Below, piece after piece: positions 24,264 to 32,635 of a stretch of DNA of 59,681 bases. The notes under the pieces are model-generated. The model ran no database searches and had not been told where the DNA came from. It was given only the letters and a program-made list of their open reading frames with translations. Within the stretch, counting starts at the first letter, position 1. Every line of letters begins with the position of its first letter. The stretch is from Candidatus Omnitrophota bacterium (lineage in GTDB: Bacteria; Hinthialibacterota; Hinthialibacteria; OLB16): contig JACKFH010000022.1 in assembly GCA_020632575.1 (NCBI GenBank), forward strand, positions 1 through 59,681, given 5' to 3'. The position numbers were made by a program, and so were the translations under genes.

Positions 24264-25088
24264 CTAGATCTCCTTCCTCTCGAACAGATGTGAAGCAAGG
24301 CCGAGGAAGACCAACATGGGGATCAACCCATAGAGACACAGCCCGAGAAACTCGCCGAACCCCAGAGCGGGGGCTCCGTCGGTGAATCTTTGAAGCAGTG
24401 TCAAATTCGAAAAACTAGGAATAAGAGAAAGAACATTGTCGACCGCGGGGCCGACTGTCCAATCGCGGGTTACGGATCGAAGGACATTCAGGATTGGTTC
24501 TCCCGCGAAGTACAACATGCCAACGGTTAGAATCGTTACGGCCTTCGGAAGAACCAAGGAAAGCAGCAGCGCGACTGAAGCCAGTAGTCCAAGTGCGATT
24601 ACTTGCAGGATCGCGGCTTGGATGAACATGAACAGGTCCTGCCCCGCGATGGGAAATTTTTGGACCCAGGTTAGAGTTGTCATGAGAGTGAACAAGGCAA
24701 AAGCGGAGACTCCAGCGGTGAGAGTCGCAAGAAATTTCCCAAGGATTACCTCGCGACGATGGACCGGTTTGGCGAGGAGAGGATAGAGTGTCCGGTTCTC
24801 GACCTCCGAGGGGATCAATCGGGAGGCGGTCAGCAATGTGAGCACCGCCGCTAGGGACGAACTCAGAAAAAGGCCCATGTTCAGCATCAGAGCCACCGAC
24901 TCATCACGGCCATCCCCAACGAGTCGGGCTCCGATGGCAATCATTAGGTAGAGTCCCATTAAAATGAACAGGGCGAGGTATTCTTCTTTTCTCCGGATCT
25001 CGAGCCAAACCACCCGCGCGACCAGGGCGGGGGCCGGGGTCTCGTCGCCGATGTCGACCGGACGCGGTTGAAGCGCTTGGGTTCCCAC
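24264..25088 (-). CDS. ABC-2 type permease B
   Basis: 274 residues from the GTG at 25088, which overlaps the previous stop (TAGTG) and has GGAGG about eight bases upstream; the longer open frame runs back into the preceding gene and is rejected. Six hydrophobic segments are apparent. The motif ENRTLYPLLAKPVHRREVILGKFLA lies between the second and third of them, as in ABC-2 permeases, and is shared with permease A (EKRTIYPLLAKPVGRSTFLAGKFLG). The two are therefore paralogues that probably form a heterodimer driven by the ATPase of the same operon. Export of a lipid, a metal-binding product or a polymer is possible; the substrate is unknown. Confidence 0.88.
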   Translation of the reverse strand: MGTQALQPRPVDIGDETPAPALVARVVWLEIRRKEEYLALFILMGLYLMIAIGARLVGDGRDESVALMLNMGLFLSSSLAAVLTLLTASRLIPSEVENRTLYPLLAKPVHRREVILGKFLATLTAGVSAFALFTLMTTLTWVQKFPIAGQDLFMFIQAAILQVIALGLLASVALLLSLVLPKAVTILTVGMLYFAGEPILNVLRSVTRDWTVGPAVDNVLSLIPSFSNLTLLQRFTDGAPALGFGEFLGLCLYGLIPMLVFLGLASHLFERKEI

Positions 25089-25915
25089 TAAAGCGCCCTC
25101 CTCGAGAACAGGATTTGCGAGACGCCGAGAAAGAGAAGGAGGTAAACCCCGGCGTAGAGTGTCAATTGAAGAATGACCCAAGTCGGAACGGGACCCCAGA
25201 CATTTTCATGAATGAGTTTTCCCGATAGATCGAAAAGAGTGAGTTGCGGGACCGCAAGATTTAGAAATCGCATGAAAACGTCGCCCAGCGAAGTGGCGTA
25301 CCAATGGCCGTCGATCCACGGAGCGGTGAAGGGAATCACCGTGCGCATCGAATCGTAAATGTAATCGATGGCCGCCGAGAGCGCGCCGCCCAACGCGAAA
25401 ACCAGAACGGTCACCGTGATGGCGGCGTCGACATTGAACAGGAGCGAGAGCATGAAAGCCATCGCCGCCACGACACACAGGGCGAGCATTTGAAGAAAGA
25501 CGGTCTGGGCGAACAATCCCCAATTCAGAGTGGCCCCGAGAAATTTCATTCCGCCGAGAAAGAGAATGACGAATAACCCGTAACAAAACGCTCCGGCCAA
25601 CACGACCCCCAGGAACTTGCCGGCCAAAAAGGTCGACCTCCCCACCGGCTTGGCGAGCAGGGGATAGATGGTCCGTTTCTCAAATTCTCTGGGGAGCTGA
25701 CGAGCGGCCAACACCACCACCGTCAACGCAGCGGTGATGTTCATGATCTTGAGCGAAACATCCCGATAGAACTTGTTCATCCCCTCGTAGCCAAAAAACT
25801 TCACCGTCCCGGTCATCAGGATGACTCCAACCGCCATCAGGACGATGACATAAATCTCCTTCCGGCGGACCGCTTCGATCAGGACGCTTTTCGCGATGAG
25901 CCAAATCGATCGCAT
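25088..25915 (-). CDS. ABC-2 type permease A
   Basis: 275-residue integral membrane subunit of an ABC-2 exporter. It has about six transmembrane helices, with the conserved amphipathic segment REFEKRTIYPLLAKPVGRSTFLAGKFLG after the second. Two bases separate it from the ATPase gene and its stop overlaps the start of permease B. The arrangement ATPase, permease, permease recalls Gld-, Nos- or antibiotic-type exporters, but no NosD- or GldG-like gene is present. Pairing with permease B and the ATPase is strongly suggested by gene order. Substrate unknown. Confidence 0.9.
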   Translation of the reverse strand: MRSIWLIAKSVLIEAVRRKEIYVIVLMAVGVILMTGTVKFFGYEGMNKFYRDVSLKIMNITAALTVVVLAARQLPREFEKRTIYPLLAKPVGRSTFLAGKFLGVVLAGAFCYGLFVILFLGGMKFLGATLNWGLFAQTVFLQMLALCVVAAMAFMLSLLFNVDAAITVTVLVFALGGALSAAIDYIYDSMRTVIPFTAPWIDGHWYATSLGDVFMRFLNLAVPQLTLFDLSGKLIHENVWGPVPTWVILQLTLYAGVYLLLFLGVSQILFSRRAL

Positions 25916-25917
25916 GA

Positions 25918-26889
25918 TCAGGACGCCCTCTGGGTCTGCTCATCCGCGAGGCGGATGGCGTTCATGAAATATTTTTCGAGGGAGACGTGCTCGGTGTGCG
26001 CCTCGAGAATGGTCGCCCCCGAGTCGGCCAACCGCTTGAGGGTGGAGGCGTAATCCTCGGCGCCGACCACCTCGCAATTGTAGTGGCCGTTTTCCTGGGT
26101 CAATCTCCCAAGGGCTCCAATTAGATCACCCACCGCCGTACCCTCTTTCGCGGTGAACCGGATGGTGAATCGGTTCAGGGGATGGATCAGCTCCGAAACC
26201 TTCTTCTGCTCGATGCACCGTCCCTTGTGAACCATGAGGACCCGATCGCAGAGGTCCTCCACCTCGGTTAATTCGTGTGAGGAAAAGAAGATGGTCTTGC
26301 CTCTTTGCTTCAGACGAATCAGCACCTCGCGGAGATCGTGACGGCCGATCGGATCGAGGCCGGAGGAGAGTTCATCGAACACCAACAATTCGGGATCGGC
26401 GATGATCGCTTGGGCGATGCCGAGACGTTGCTGCATCCCCTTGGAGAAATTCTTCAGTAGGACTTCATCCTTCCCGCCTAAACCCACCTCGGTGAGGATT
26501 CGTGGAATGCGCTCGCGAAGCTCGGATCTGCCCATGCGGTGGAGGCCGCCGTAGAGTTCCAATAACTCTCTGGCCTTCATGAAAGGGTAGTAAAGCGCGA
26601 CCTCTGGGAGGTACCCGATTCTTTCTCGGGAGGCGACAGTCCCCGCCTTTTCCTCGAAGACTTTGAGAGTGCCTGAAGTGGGAAAGAGGAATCCCATAAT
26701 CGCCTTGATCGTGGTGGATTTCCCGGCCCCATTCGGGCCCACAAAACCGACACACTCCCCCTCCTGAACGGAGAAGGTCATTCCATTCACGGCGCGTGTT
26801 TTCTTGTTCTTCTTCCCATACTCGACCACCAAATCCTCGACGAGCAGGACGGTGTTCTTGTCTCGATCTGTCCCATTTTCGGCAACCAT
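25918..26889 (-). CDS. ABC transporter ATPase (GldA/CcmA-like)
   Basis: 323 residues from the ATG at 26889. An upstream in-frame ATG (26946) lies within the predicted promoter and is rejected. Walker A GPNGAGKST, Q-loop GYLPEVALYYPFMKARELLELYGGL, signature NFSKGMQQRLGIAQAI, Walker B LLVFDELSSGLDP and the H-loop SSHELTE are intact. DELSSGLDP replaces the common DEPTSGLDP. About 95 residues follow the H-loop, with a C-terminal accessory region typical of drug- or lipid-export ATPases. It powers the two ABC-2 permeases encoded directly downstream. First gene of the five-gene operon 26889-22805. Confidence 0.95.
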   Translation of the reverse strand: MVAENGTDRDKNTVLLVEDLVVEYGKKNKKTRAVNGMTFSVQEGECVGFVGPNGAGKSTTIKAIMGFLFPTSGTLKVFEEKAGTVASRERIGYLPEVALYYPFMKARELLELYGGLHRMGRSELRERIPRILTEVGLGGKDEVLLKNFSKGMQQRLGIAQAIIADPELLVFDELSSGLDPIGRHDLREVLIRLKQRGKTIFFSSHELTEVEDLCDRVLMVHKGRCIEQKKVSELIHPLNRFTIRFTAKEGTAVGDLIGALGRLTQENGHYNCEVVGAEDYASTLKRLADSGATILEAHTEHVSLEKYFMNAIRLADEQTQRAS

Positions 26890-26931
26890 GGTGACCTCAT
26901 CTTTCGCTTTAAGTGTCGAATATATGGGAAC

Positions 26932-26960
26932 AGTATAATCAATCACATAGGCTTTTTCAA
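26932..26960 (-). promoter_or_regulatory. Sigma-70-type promoter of the ABC-2 operon
   Basis: On the minus strand, TTGAAA (26960-26955) and TATACT (26937-26932) are separated by exactly 17 bp. Transcription would begin near 26925, leaving a leader of about 36 nt before the ATG at 26889. Confidence 0.75.
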
Positions 26961-27065
26961 GTGGATATGCATCATGAGATTGAAATATAGTTTAAATCAA
27001 CTAGAACTTCGGAAAGTCGGGATGAAGTTAGGATTGGATTGGGCCCATAGATGCAGTGTAAGTGG

Positions 27066-27554
27066 CTACCCAACCGAAAAGACTAGTCGGTCACCCGAAT
27101 GAATATCCGCGACCGCCTTTTTGGATTCGCCGACCTCGCCGGCATCGACCTCGATCCGGTAGTAAGACTCCGGACGCCAATGGGATTCGCCATTGCGGAT
27201 TCGGTTGAGACCGTAGAGATTGGCGGGGAGTTCGAAGCGACCCTGCTCATCGGTCAGGGTGGTGAACAGTCGGTCACTCCCTTCGAAAACGGAAACCACT
27301 GCCATAGGAACTGGCGCTTGATCAGCCTGAGAGACGACTCTCCCCCGGTACACCACCCGCTTCCACTCGGGTCCAACCACCACACCCTTGTCCGAACGCG
27401 GGGCCTCCGCCTTGATCGCTGAAGCCTCCTCCCGGATCACTGCTTCTCTGTCGAACTCCGGCTCGACAAGCGCGGTGGTCGGATCGGGCAGCCGTGAGCT
27501 CATGCACCCCACCCACAAGAGACTCCCCAGACAGATTGAAAAGATTCCCCTCAT
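27066..27554 (-). CDS. Lipoprotein with carboxypeptidase-regulatory-like domain
   Basis: 162 residues. The N-terminus is a lipoprotein signal with the cleavage site LLWVG-C (Cys17). After a charged linker, residues ~70-160 (YRGRVVSQADQAPVPMAVVSVFEG...TLTDEQGRFELPANLYG) match the CarboxypepD_reg-like/transthyretin-related beta-sandwich, typically a structural or binding module. The T-D-E-x-G-x-F turn is characteristic. It is probably anchored in the outer or inner membrane and faces the periplasm. It stands between the ABC-2 operon promoter and a terminator, so is likely transcribed alone. No enzymatic role is suggested. Confidence 0.8.
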   Translation of the reverse strand: MRGIFSICLGSLLWVGCMSSRLPDPTTALVEPEFDREAVIREEASAIKAEAPRSDKGVVVGPEWKRVVYRGRVVSQADQAPVPMAVVSVFEGSDRLFTTLTDEQGRFELPANLYGLNRIRNGESHWRPESYYRIEVDAGEVGESKKAVADIHSGDRLVFSVG

Positions 27555-27654
27555 CTCTTAACCAATCTATGCTAAATAATGTTAACTGAATTGGTTAGGT
27601 TATACGAAACCTGACACGAATTGTCAATTGGCTTGAATTCCAAATCTCCTCAAA

Positions 27655-27686
27655 GAAAAAGCCCCCGACCGTTTGGGCCGGGGGCT
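27655..27686 (-). terminator. Terminator of pseudopilin 1
   Basis: On the minus strand AGCCCCCG (27686-27679) pairs with CGGGGGCT (27667-27660) around an 11-nt loop, followed by TTTTTC. It ends transcription about 40 bp after the pseudopilin stop. Confidence 0.92.
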
Positions 27687-27726
27687 CCTTTAAGTGTTCA
27701 AACTTTCAGATCTCAACAAGACTCGA

Positions 27727-28434
27727 TCAACTATTCGGCGGGAGTCTCTTCACATACACCGTGCCATCCACATTCAAACCAACATAATTAACATTGCCCT
27801 GCTTCTTGAATAGCGAATATTGAAACATGGTGTCGGCCTGAGCGCCGATTAACAATGGATCTCCTCCCCATCTGAAGATCTCGCCGGTGCTCTTGGTGCC
27901 ATTCGTTGGCGCATAATTCCAGGTTGGCAACCCCCGATTGTAATGAGGATTATCCTGCCAGATGTTCTGCGTCGCGTCGGGACCGTTGCTGAACATGGCC
28001 CAAGTCACTTGGCAGACCGAGCAGGGGTCCACTGTGACCGACCCAAACTCCACTCCTCCAAGTTCATACGTGATGTAAGTGGTGTTGTCGCTGTCCGCGG
28101 AGAACTCCGAAAAGGGATCTGTGGGGATGGACGAAATGTACGAAATCGGCGAGGTTAGCCAGAATAGTCCCCTCGAATTTCGGTTATTCCCCGCATCTCT
28201 TTCATGCTGGGCCGGATACATTTTAAAATCCAAATAGTAAGATTCCATCGCCGTGGCCAAACTTCGAAGTTCCCCTTTGGCTTTGGTCACCCGAGCCCGG
28301 ATTTGCGCCTCCAGGAAATTCGGAAGCGCGATGGCGATCAGGATCAGGATGATCGCGATGACGATCAAAAGTTCAATCAGTGTAAACCCCTTGCGGGTCC
28401 TACGTCCAAATAATTGATTCAGGCGCCTCAACAT
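27727..28434 (-). CDS. Type II secretion/type IV pilus-like pseudopilin 1
   Basis: 235 residues. The prepilin peptidase site is RKG-FTLIELLIVIAIILIL (cut between Gly16 and Phe17), with the +5 Glu, followed by the conserved ALPNFLEAQIRARVTKAKGELRSLATAMESYYLD helix. The globular domain has DPCSVCQVTWAMFSNGPDATQNIW, with a CxxC pair that may form a disulfide. AAGGAGG lies just upstream of the ATG. It is about 60% alike by eye to pseudopilin 2, which lies upstream in the same orientation, with 200 bp between them containing a 7-bp hairpin (28489-28511). No pilus assembly genes are adjacent. In related uncultured phyla such orphan pilins are numerous; a role in secretion, adhesion or DNA uptake is open. 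Confidence 0.93.
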   Translation of the reverse strand: MLRRLNQLFGRRTRKGFTLIELLIVIAIILILIAIALPNFLEAQIRARVTKAKGELRSLATAMESYYLDFKMYPAQHERDAGNNRNSRGLFWLTSPISYISSIPTDPFSEFSADSDNTTYITYELGGVEFGSVTVDPCSVCQVTWAMFSNGPDATQNIWQDNPHYNRGLPTWNYAPTNGTKSTGEIFRWGGDPLLIGAQADTMFQYSLFKKQGNVNYVGLNVDGTVYVKRLPPNS

Positions 28435-28634
28435 TACAACCTCCTTCTTTAATCTTAAAAAAACGAATGATTAAAACATTTCAACGGCAAAGTGCGTCCA
28501 AAATGCACTTTCTCCATTTCGTTTTACCAGAATCGGGATGAATACTCCATCCTTTTTTGCGGGACATGGCAAAATATTTTGACAGTCCTTAGGTACATTG
28601 AAACTTGAGGCCCAGCCTCCGCCGCTGGCGCCGA

Positions 28635-29339
28635 TTAAGGGGATGGCGGAAGTCTCCGGAGATAATACTCGCCATCCACACTGAGACCGACAGCGGGCAT
28701 CGAATTAATCAATTTCTTTCCAACCAGGACGCTCGTGACCGAGTACCCGATAAACAGAGGGTCGCCACCCCACTTGAAGATCTCACCTGTGCTTTTCGTC
28801 CCGTTTGTTGGCGAATAGTTCCAGGTTGGTTGCCCGCGATTGAAGTGGGGATTCTCCTGCCAAATATTCTGTGTGGCGTCCGGACCGTTGCTGAAAAGGG
28901 CCCAAGTCACTTGGCAAGCTGGACAAGGTTCGCTGGGGAAAGATCCCCCATTCTCCAGCCCGCCGAATTCGTAGGTGATGTAACCGATTCCCTCATCCTC
29001 GGAAAACACATGAAATGGATCTTCTGGGATGGCGGTGATATACGCGTTGGGCGAAGTTAGCCAAAACAGACCTCTGAGATTTCGGTTTCCTCCCCCATTC
29101 CTTTCGTGCTCAGCAGGGTAAATATCGTAATCCAGGGCATACGATTCCAATGCGATCCCCAGACTCCGAATTTCCCCTTTCGCTTTCACGACTCTGGCTC
29201 GAATCTGCGCCTCGAGAAAATTCGGTAGGGCGATGGCGATCAGGATCAGAATGATCGCGATAACGATCAAGAGCTCGATTAGGGTGAACCCTCGCCGGGA
29301 TTTCTTTGGTCGGTGAAAATTCTTCAACAAAAACAACAT
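28635..29339 (-). CDS. Type II secretion/type IV pilus-like pseudopilin 2
   Basis: 234 residues and a clear paralogue of pseudopilin 1: site SRRG-FTLIELLIVIAIILIL, then ALPNFLEAQIRARVVKAKGEIRSLGIALESYALD, and later EPCPACQVTWALFSNGPDATQNIW and NGTKSTGEIFKWGGDPL. The N-terminal helix DNA is nearly identical to that of pseudopilin 1, whereas the middle loops differ. AAAGGAGGAGGAA precedes the ATG. Processing by prepilin peptidase and insertion in a pilus-like fibre are established for the family; the role here is unknown. The tandem arrangement suggests a recent duplication with divergence of the exposed loops. Confidence 0.93.
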   Translation of the reverse strand: MLFLLKNFHRPKKSRRGFTLIELLIVIAIILILIAIALPNFLEAQIRARVVKAKGEIRSLGIALESYALDYDIYPAEHERNGGGNRNLRGLFWLTSPNAYITAIPEDPFHVFSEDEGIGYITYEFGGLENGGSFPSEPCPACQVTWALFSNGPDATQNIWQENPHFNRGQPTWNYSPTNGTKSTGEIFKWGGDPLFIGYSVTSVLVGKKLINSMPAVGLSVDGEYYLRRLPPSP

Positions 29340-29707
29340 TTCCTCCTCCTTTGACTTCTCCTCCGTGCCAAATACCGATTGCCCAGAGCGGAAAGCGAAC
29401 CGATCAAATCTTCAGCAAACGTTTTAGCAGAATAACCCTTTTCGCGCCATTGTTTTTTTTTGGCAAACCAAAACCGCTTCCTTTCAATGGTCATGGACAC
29501 CATTTCCAGTGGTGTCGGATCGCTGATGCGGAGACCGTCCGGTTTCGTCATCGATCAAGCTGGTGTCGCACGCGGTCGAAAATAGTAAGATGAACTCCGG
29601 AAGCTGGACCGGTCGGAGGATGTTGCAGGCCGGGGATGGCAAGGCTCTTACGCACCTATTCGTTCGAGCAGGAGATCGAGCAGAACCCAAATGGAGCGAA
29701 CTCGTCA
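29340..29707. other. Divergent intergenic region between pseudopilin 2 and nucleotidyltransferase
   Basis: About 370 bp without a supportable gene. It contains a perfect hairpin GACACCA-TTTCCAG-TGGTGTC (29496-29516), and GGTGTCG recurs at 29562-29568, which could be operator sequence. An in-frame upstream extension of the nucleotidyltransferase (from 29636) lacks a ribosome site and is not accepted. Confidence 0.5.
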
Positions 29708-31111
29708 ATGAAAAACGCAGTCATTCTAGCCGCCGGCCGGGGCGAGCGTCTCTGGCCCTATGGCGACACTAACGCGAAAGCCGCGCTGTCGGTCGGAACC
29801 CGTCCGCTCATTCAGTGGCAACTCGATAGTCTGGCCGAGGTTGGCGTCGAGCGTGTCCGTGTGGTCGCGGGTTATCTCGACGGCATGGTCCGGAACGCGT
29901 GTGCGCTCTGGCTGGAGGCAAACCCGGACCGGATGCAAATCGACTTTGTCGAACAAAAAAATCTAAACGGAACCGCCGCCGCGGCGACGCTTGGGTTCCA
30001 GGGGCTCGACGATGACAAGCAGGGCGGTTGGATCGTTCCCGGCGATATTTATTTTCACTCCAAAGATCTGAAGAAACTCCTGGATCGATCCAAGCAGTCG
30101 GGAGTGGCCGTGCTTGTGGCGCCTGTCCCATCCTCCCATGTTCAAGAGACGATTCGAGTCGAGGTCGAGGGAGGTTCGATCCAAGAGGTATGCGCCCATT
30201 CACGAGTCTGGACACCGAACACTCGGCGATTCACTGGAATCGTCGCCGCCTCTCAGGTTTTTATCGAAACGCTGGAAACCACTCCGGACATTCCGACCTG
30301 TGTGGAAATCGGCGGAATGGCGCCGGTTGACCGTGAGTTGGCCGAGACGCTCCACCAATGGTTAAAATCGGGGGAAACCGCGGTGGCGGTGGAGGCCGAG
30401 GAGGCCGTGGTGGACATCAACAAACCCTGGGACTTCCTCGAAGCCAATCGAACATCCACGCTTTGGCAAACCGAGGGGGTTCAAGAAAATGTTCTGGCGG
30501 ATGGCGCTTCGATCGATCCCTCGGCGAGGATCGAGGGCAAGGTGAAACTCGGGAAGGGGAGCCGTATCGGTCCCGGGGTGATTGTTTATGGCAACTTGGT
30601 GGTGGGTGAGAACAGCACGGTGACCGATGGGGCCTTTATCGAGGAGTCGGTGGTGGTTGGGGATGGTTGCCGGATTTGGCGAGGCGCCCTGGTTGGAAAC
30701 CGGACCGTGATCGGCCATGGGTGCAACGTGGGCCACGGCGCCGAATTCGAGGGCCTAATGCTCCCCGAATCGTACAGTTATCACTACGGGGAATTTTGGG
30801 GGATCCTTGGCCGTTGCGCCGATTTGGGCGCGGCCACCGTCTGTGGAACCCTCCGTTTCGATGATGGACAAACCGCCCACCGGGTGAAGGGCCGACGGGA
30901 GGTCCCCCGATACCATTCCAACGCCACCTATCTGGGGGATTTCGTCCGCACCGGCGTCAATGCGATCCTCATGCCGGGTGTCAAGGTCGGGCCTTACTCC
31001 CTGATCGGCGCGGGAGTTTTGCTGTCCGAGGATGTTCCCAACAACACGTCGGTTTTTGTGGAACAAACACATCGAAAGGGATCCTGGGGCCCTGAACGAT
31101 ATGGCTGGTGA
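29708..31111 (+). CDS. GlmU-like sugar-phosphate nucleotidyltransferase with left-handed beta-helix
   Basis: 467 residues from ATG 29708, with GGAG upstream. The N-terminal nucleotidyltransferase domain begins MKNAVILAAGRGERLWPYGDTNAKAALSVGTRPLI, the G-x-G-x-R-L...K signature for NTP and sugar-phosphate binding. QKNLNGTAAAATLGF and VPGDIYFH follow. From about residue 265 there are hexapeptide repeats (IDPSARIEGKVKLGKGSRIGPGVIVYGNLVVGENSTV) forming a left-handed helix, as in bifunctional pyrophosphorylase/acyltransferases. The likely product is a UDP- or dTDP-sugar in the cytoplasm; the acyltransferase activity is uncertain. It lies 108 bp before a sugar ABC importer, perhaps linking imported sugar to activation. 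Confidence 0.9.
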   Translation: MKNAVILAAGRGERLWPYGDTNAKAALSVGTRPLIQWQLDSLAEVGVERVRVVAGYLDGMVRNACALWLEANPDRMQIDFVEQKNLNGTAAAATLGFQGLDDDKQGGWIVPGDIYFHSKDLKKLLDRSKQSGVAVLVAPVPSSHVQETIRVEVEGGSIQEVCAHSRVWTPNTRRFTGIVAASQVFIETLETTPDIPTCVEIGGMAPVDRELAETLHQWLKSGETAVAVEAEEAVVDINKPWDFLEANRTSTLWQTEGVQENVLADGASIDPSARIEGKVKLGKGSRIGPGVIVYGNLVVGENSTVTDGAFIEESVVVGDGCRIWRGALVGNRTVIGHGCNVGHGAEFEGLMLPESYSYHYGEFWGILGRCADLGAATVCGTLRFDDGQTAHRVKGRREVPRYHSNATYLGDFVRTGVNAILMPGVKVGPYSLIGAGVLLSEDVPNNTSVFVEQTHRKGSWGPERYGW

Positions 31112-31219
31112 ACGGGACCAGGGAGGGTCGGTTTGCCCCCCCATCCCATGTAGACCTTTGATCTGGGTGTGTTAGCCTCACCGCACCAGAGACCAGAATA
31201 GTTCATTGAGAAGAAGACC

Positions 31220-32635
31220 TTGAAGACTTCGGAGAGCCCTCCGTTCCGAATCACCCCCAGCACCTGCCGAGAGAAACTCACCCGGGTTCTCGTTGCGCTT
31301 GTTTTCTGTTTGTGCCTCGGTTGCCACCGGGACGATGTGGCGCCGGATGGACGGATCCACCTGACCTATTGGGAAAAATGGACTGGGTTTGAGTTCGAGG
31401 CGATGAAAAAGGTCGTCGAGATGTTCAATGCATCCCAAGACCGCATCTATGTGGATCTCCTTTCCATTAGCCAAAACGAACGAAAAGTGATTGTCGCGAT
31501 CGCCGGAGGCAACCCGCCCGATGTGGCGGGGATCACCTCCGAATTTGTGCCGGTTCTTGTCCAGATGAACGCTCTCTATCCCCTTGATGGATATTTGGAG
31601 AGGGCGGGAATCGATGGCTCTCAGGATTTCATCGATTCGTACTGGAGGGTCTGCAACTACGAGGGATGCACTTGGGCGCTGCCGACAACCGGGGCCGCGC
31701 TCGCGTATCACTACAACAAAAAGGCTTTCCGCAAAAAGGGCCTCGATCCGGAAAACCCTCCCCGCTCGCTCGAGGAATTGGAGGCCCTGGACCCCCTCCT
31801 GAACGACTACACGAACGATCGAATTCTCCACGCCACTTTTCTCCCCAGCGAACCGGACTGGTGGCCGTTCGTTTGGCCGATGTTTTTCGGCGGAAAATTG
31901 TGGGATGGGAAAAGGACCATTACTCTGACCTCCCCGGAAGTGGTCGAGGCCTATGAGTGGGTTGCCAGCTACTCGGACCGACTCGGCGTCGAACGCGCTC
32001 AAGCCTTTCGAGGCGGATTTGGAGACCTTTTCGCCTCGCCCCAAAACCTGTTCCTATCAGGAAAACTCTATTCGGAGTTACAGGGTTTGTGGATGGACAC
32101 CTTTGTTCAGAAATATTCCCCCGATCTCGAATACGGCGTCGCTCCGATGCCGACCAAAACCGAGGATCTCTATGGAGTCAGCCTGGTCGAATGCGACATC
32201 ATTTTCATCCCGAGGGGGTCCCGTCACCCAAATGAAGCCTTCGAGTTTATGAAATTTGTCACCGGCCAAACCGGGGCGGAGACCTTCACGACAGGCATGA
32301 GGTCCATCAATCCTCGCAAGGTCCGCAGCGAGGGTTACATCGAGAATCACCCCCACCCGCATATCGAGTTTTTCGATAGTCTGGCGATGAGCGACAAAGC
32401 GCAAGCGAGCCCCCGAATTTCGATGTGGTATGAGATGCTGGACGAAATGAAGGCGGTTTTCGACAAGGTTTGGCTTCACAAGGGAGAGCCCTACGATATC
32501 CTGAAAGCCGCTGAAGTCCGAATGCAGGAGCGCCTCGACCAGGACATGGACCGATGGGAGAGCGTCCGCGACGTTCGCAAGGAGTCTTGGGAGGAGTTCA
32601 TCGAGAAGACAAGAAAGGGCGAGGATCCATTGTGA
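31220..32635 (+). CDS. Sugar ABC transporter substrate-binding lipoprotein
   Basis: 471-residue extracellular solute-binding protein, family 1. The start is TTG at 31220, the only reasonable initiator before the lipoprotein signal, whose lipobox is LCLG-C (Cys35). ITLTSPEVVEAYEWVASYSD, ALPTTGAALAYHYNKKAFRKKGLDPENPP and YGVAPMPTKTEDLYG are typical of sugar-binding members. The C-terminal ~60 residues are rich in charged helices (EVRMQERLDQDMDRWESVRDV), common in this family. Its stop overlaps the first permease start as GTGA, giving tight coupling. The ligand (oligosaccharide or monosaccharide) is unknown; proximity to glycan-degrading genes suggests breakdown products. Confidence 0.93.
   Translation: MKTSESPPFRITPSTCREKLTRVLVALVFCLCLGCHRDDVAPDGRIHLTYWEKWTGFEFEAMKKVVEMFNASQDRIYVDLLSISQNERKVIVAIAGGNPPDVAGITSEFVPVLVQMNALYPLDGYLERAGIDGSQDFIDSYWRVCNYEGCTWALPTTGAALAYHYNKKAFRKKGLDPENPPRSLEELEALDPLLNDYTNDRILHATFLPSEPDWWPFVWPMFFGGKLWDGKRTITLTSPEVVEAYEWVASYSDRLGVERAQAFRGGFGDLFASPQNLFLSGKLYSELQGLWMDTFVQKYSPDLEYGVAPMPTKTEDLYGVSLVECDIIFIPRGSRHPNEAFEFMKFVTGQTGAETFTTGMRSINPRKVRSEGYIENHPHPHIEFFDSLAMSDKAQASPRISMWYEMLDEMKAVFDKVWLHKGEPYDILKAAEVRMQERLDQDMDRWESVRDVRKESWEEFIEKTRKGEDPL

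Noticed and set aside
28489..28511. GG-N9-GC near pseudopilin 1 as a sigma-54 promoter
   Set aside because: The spacing is one base short of the required GG-N10-GC and the rest of the consensus is poor.
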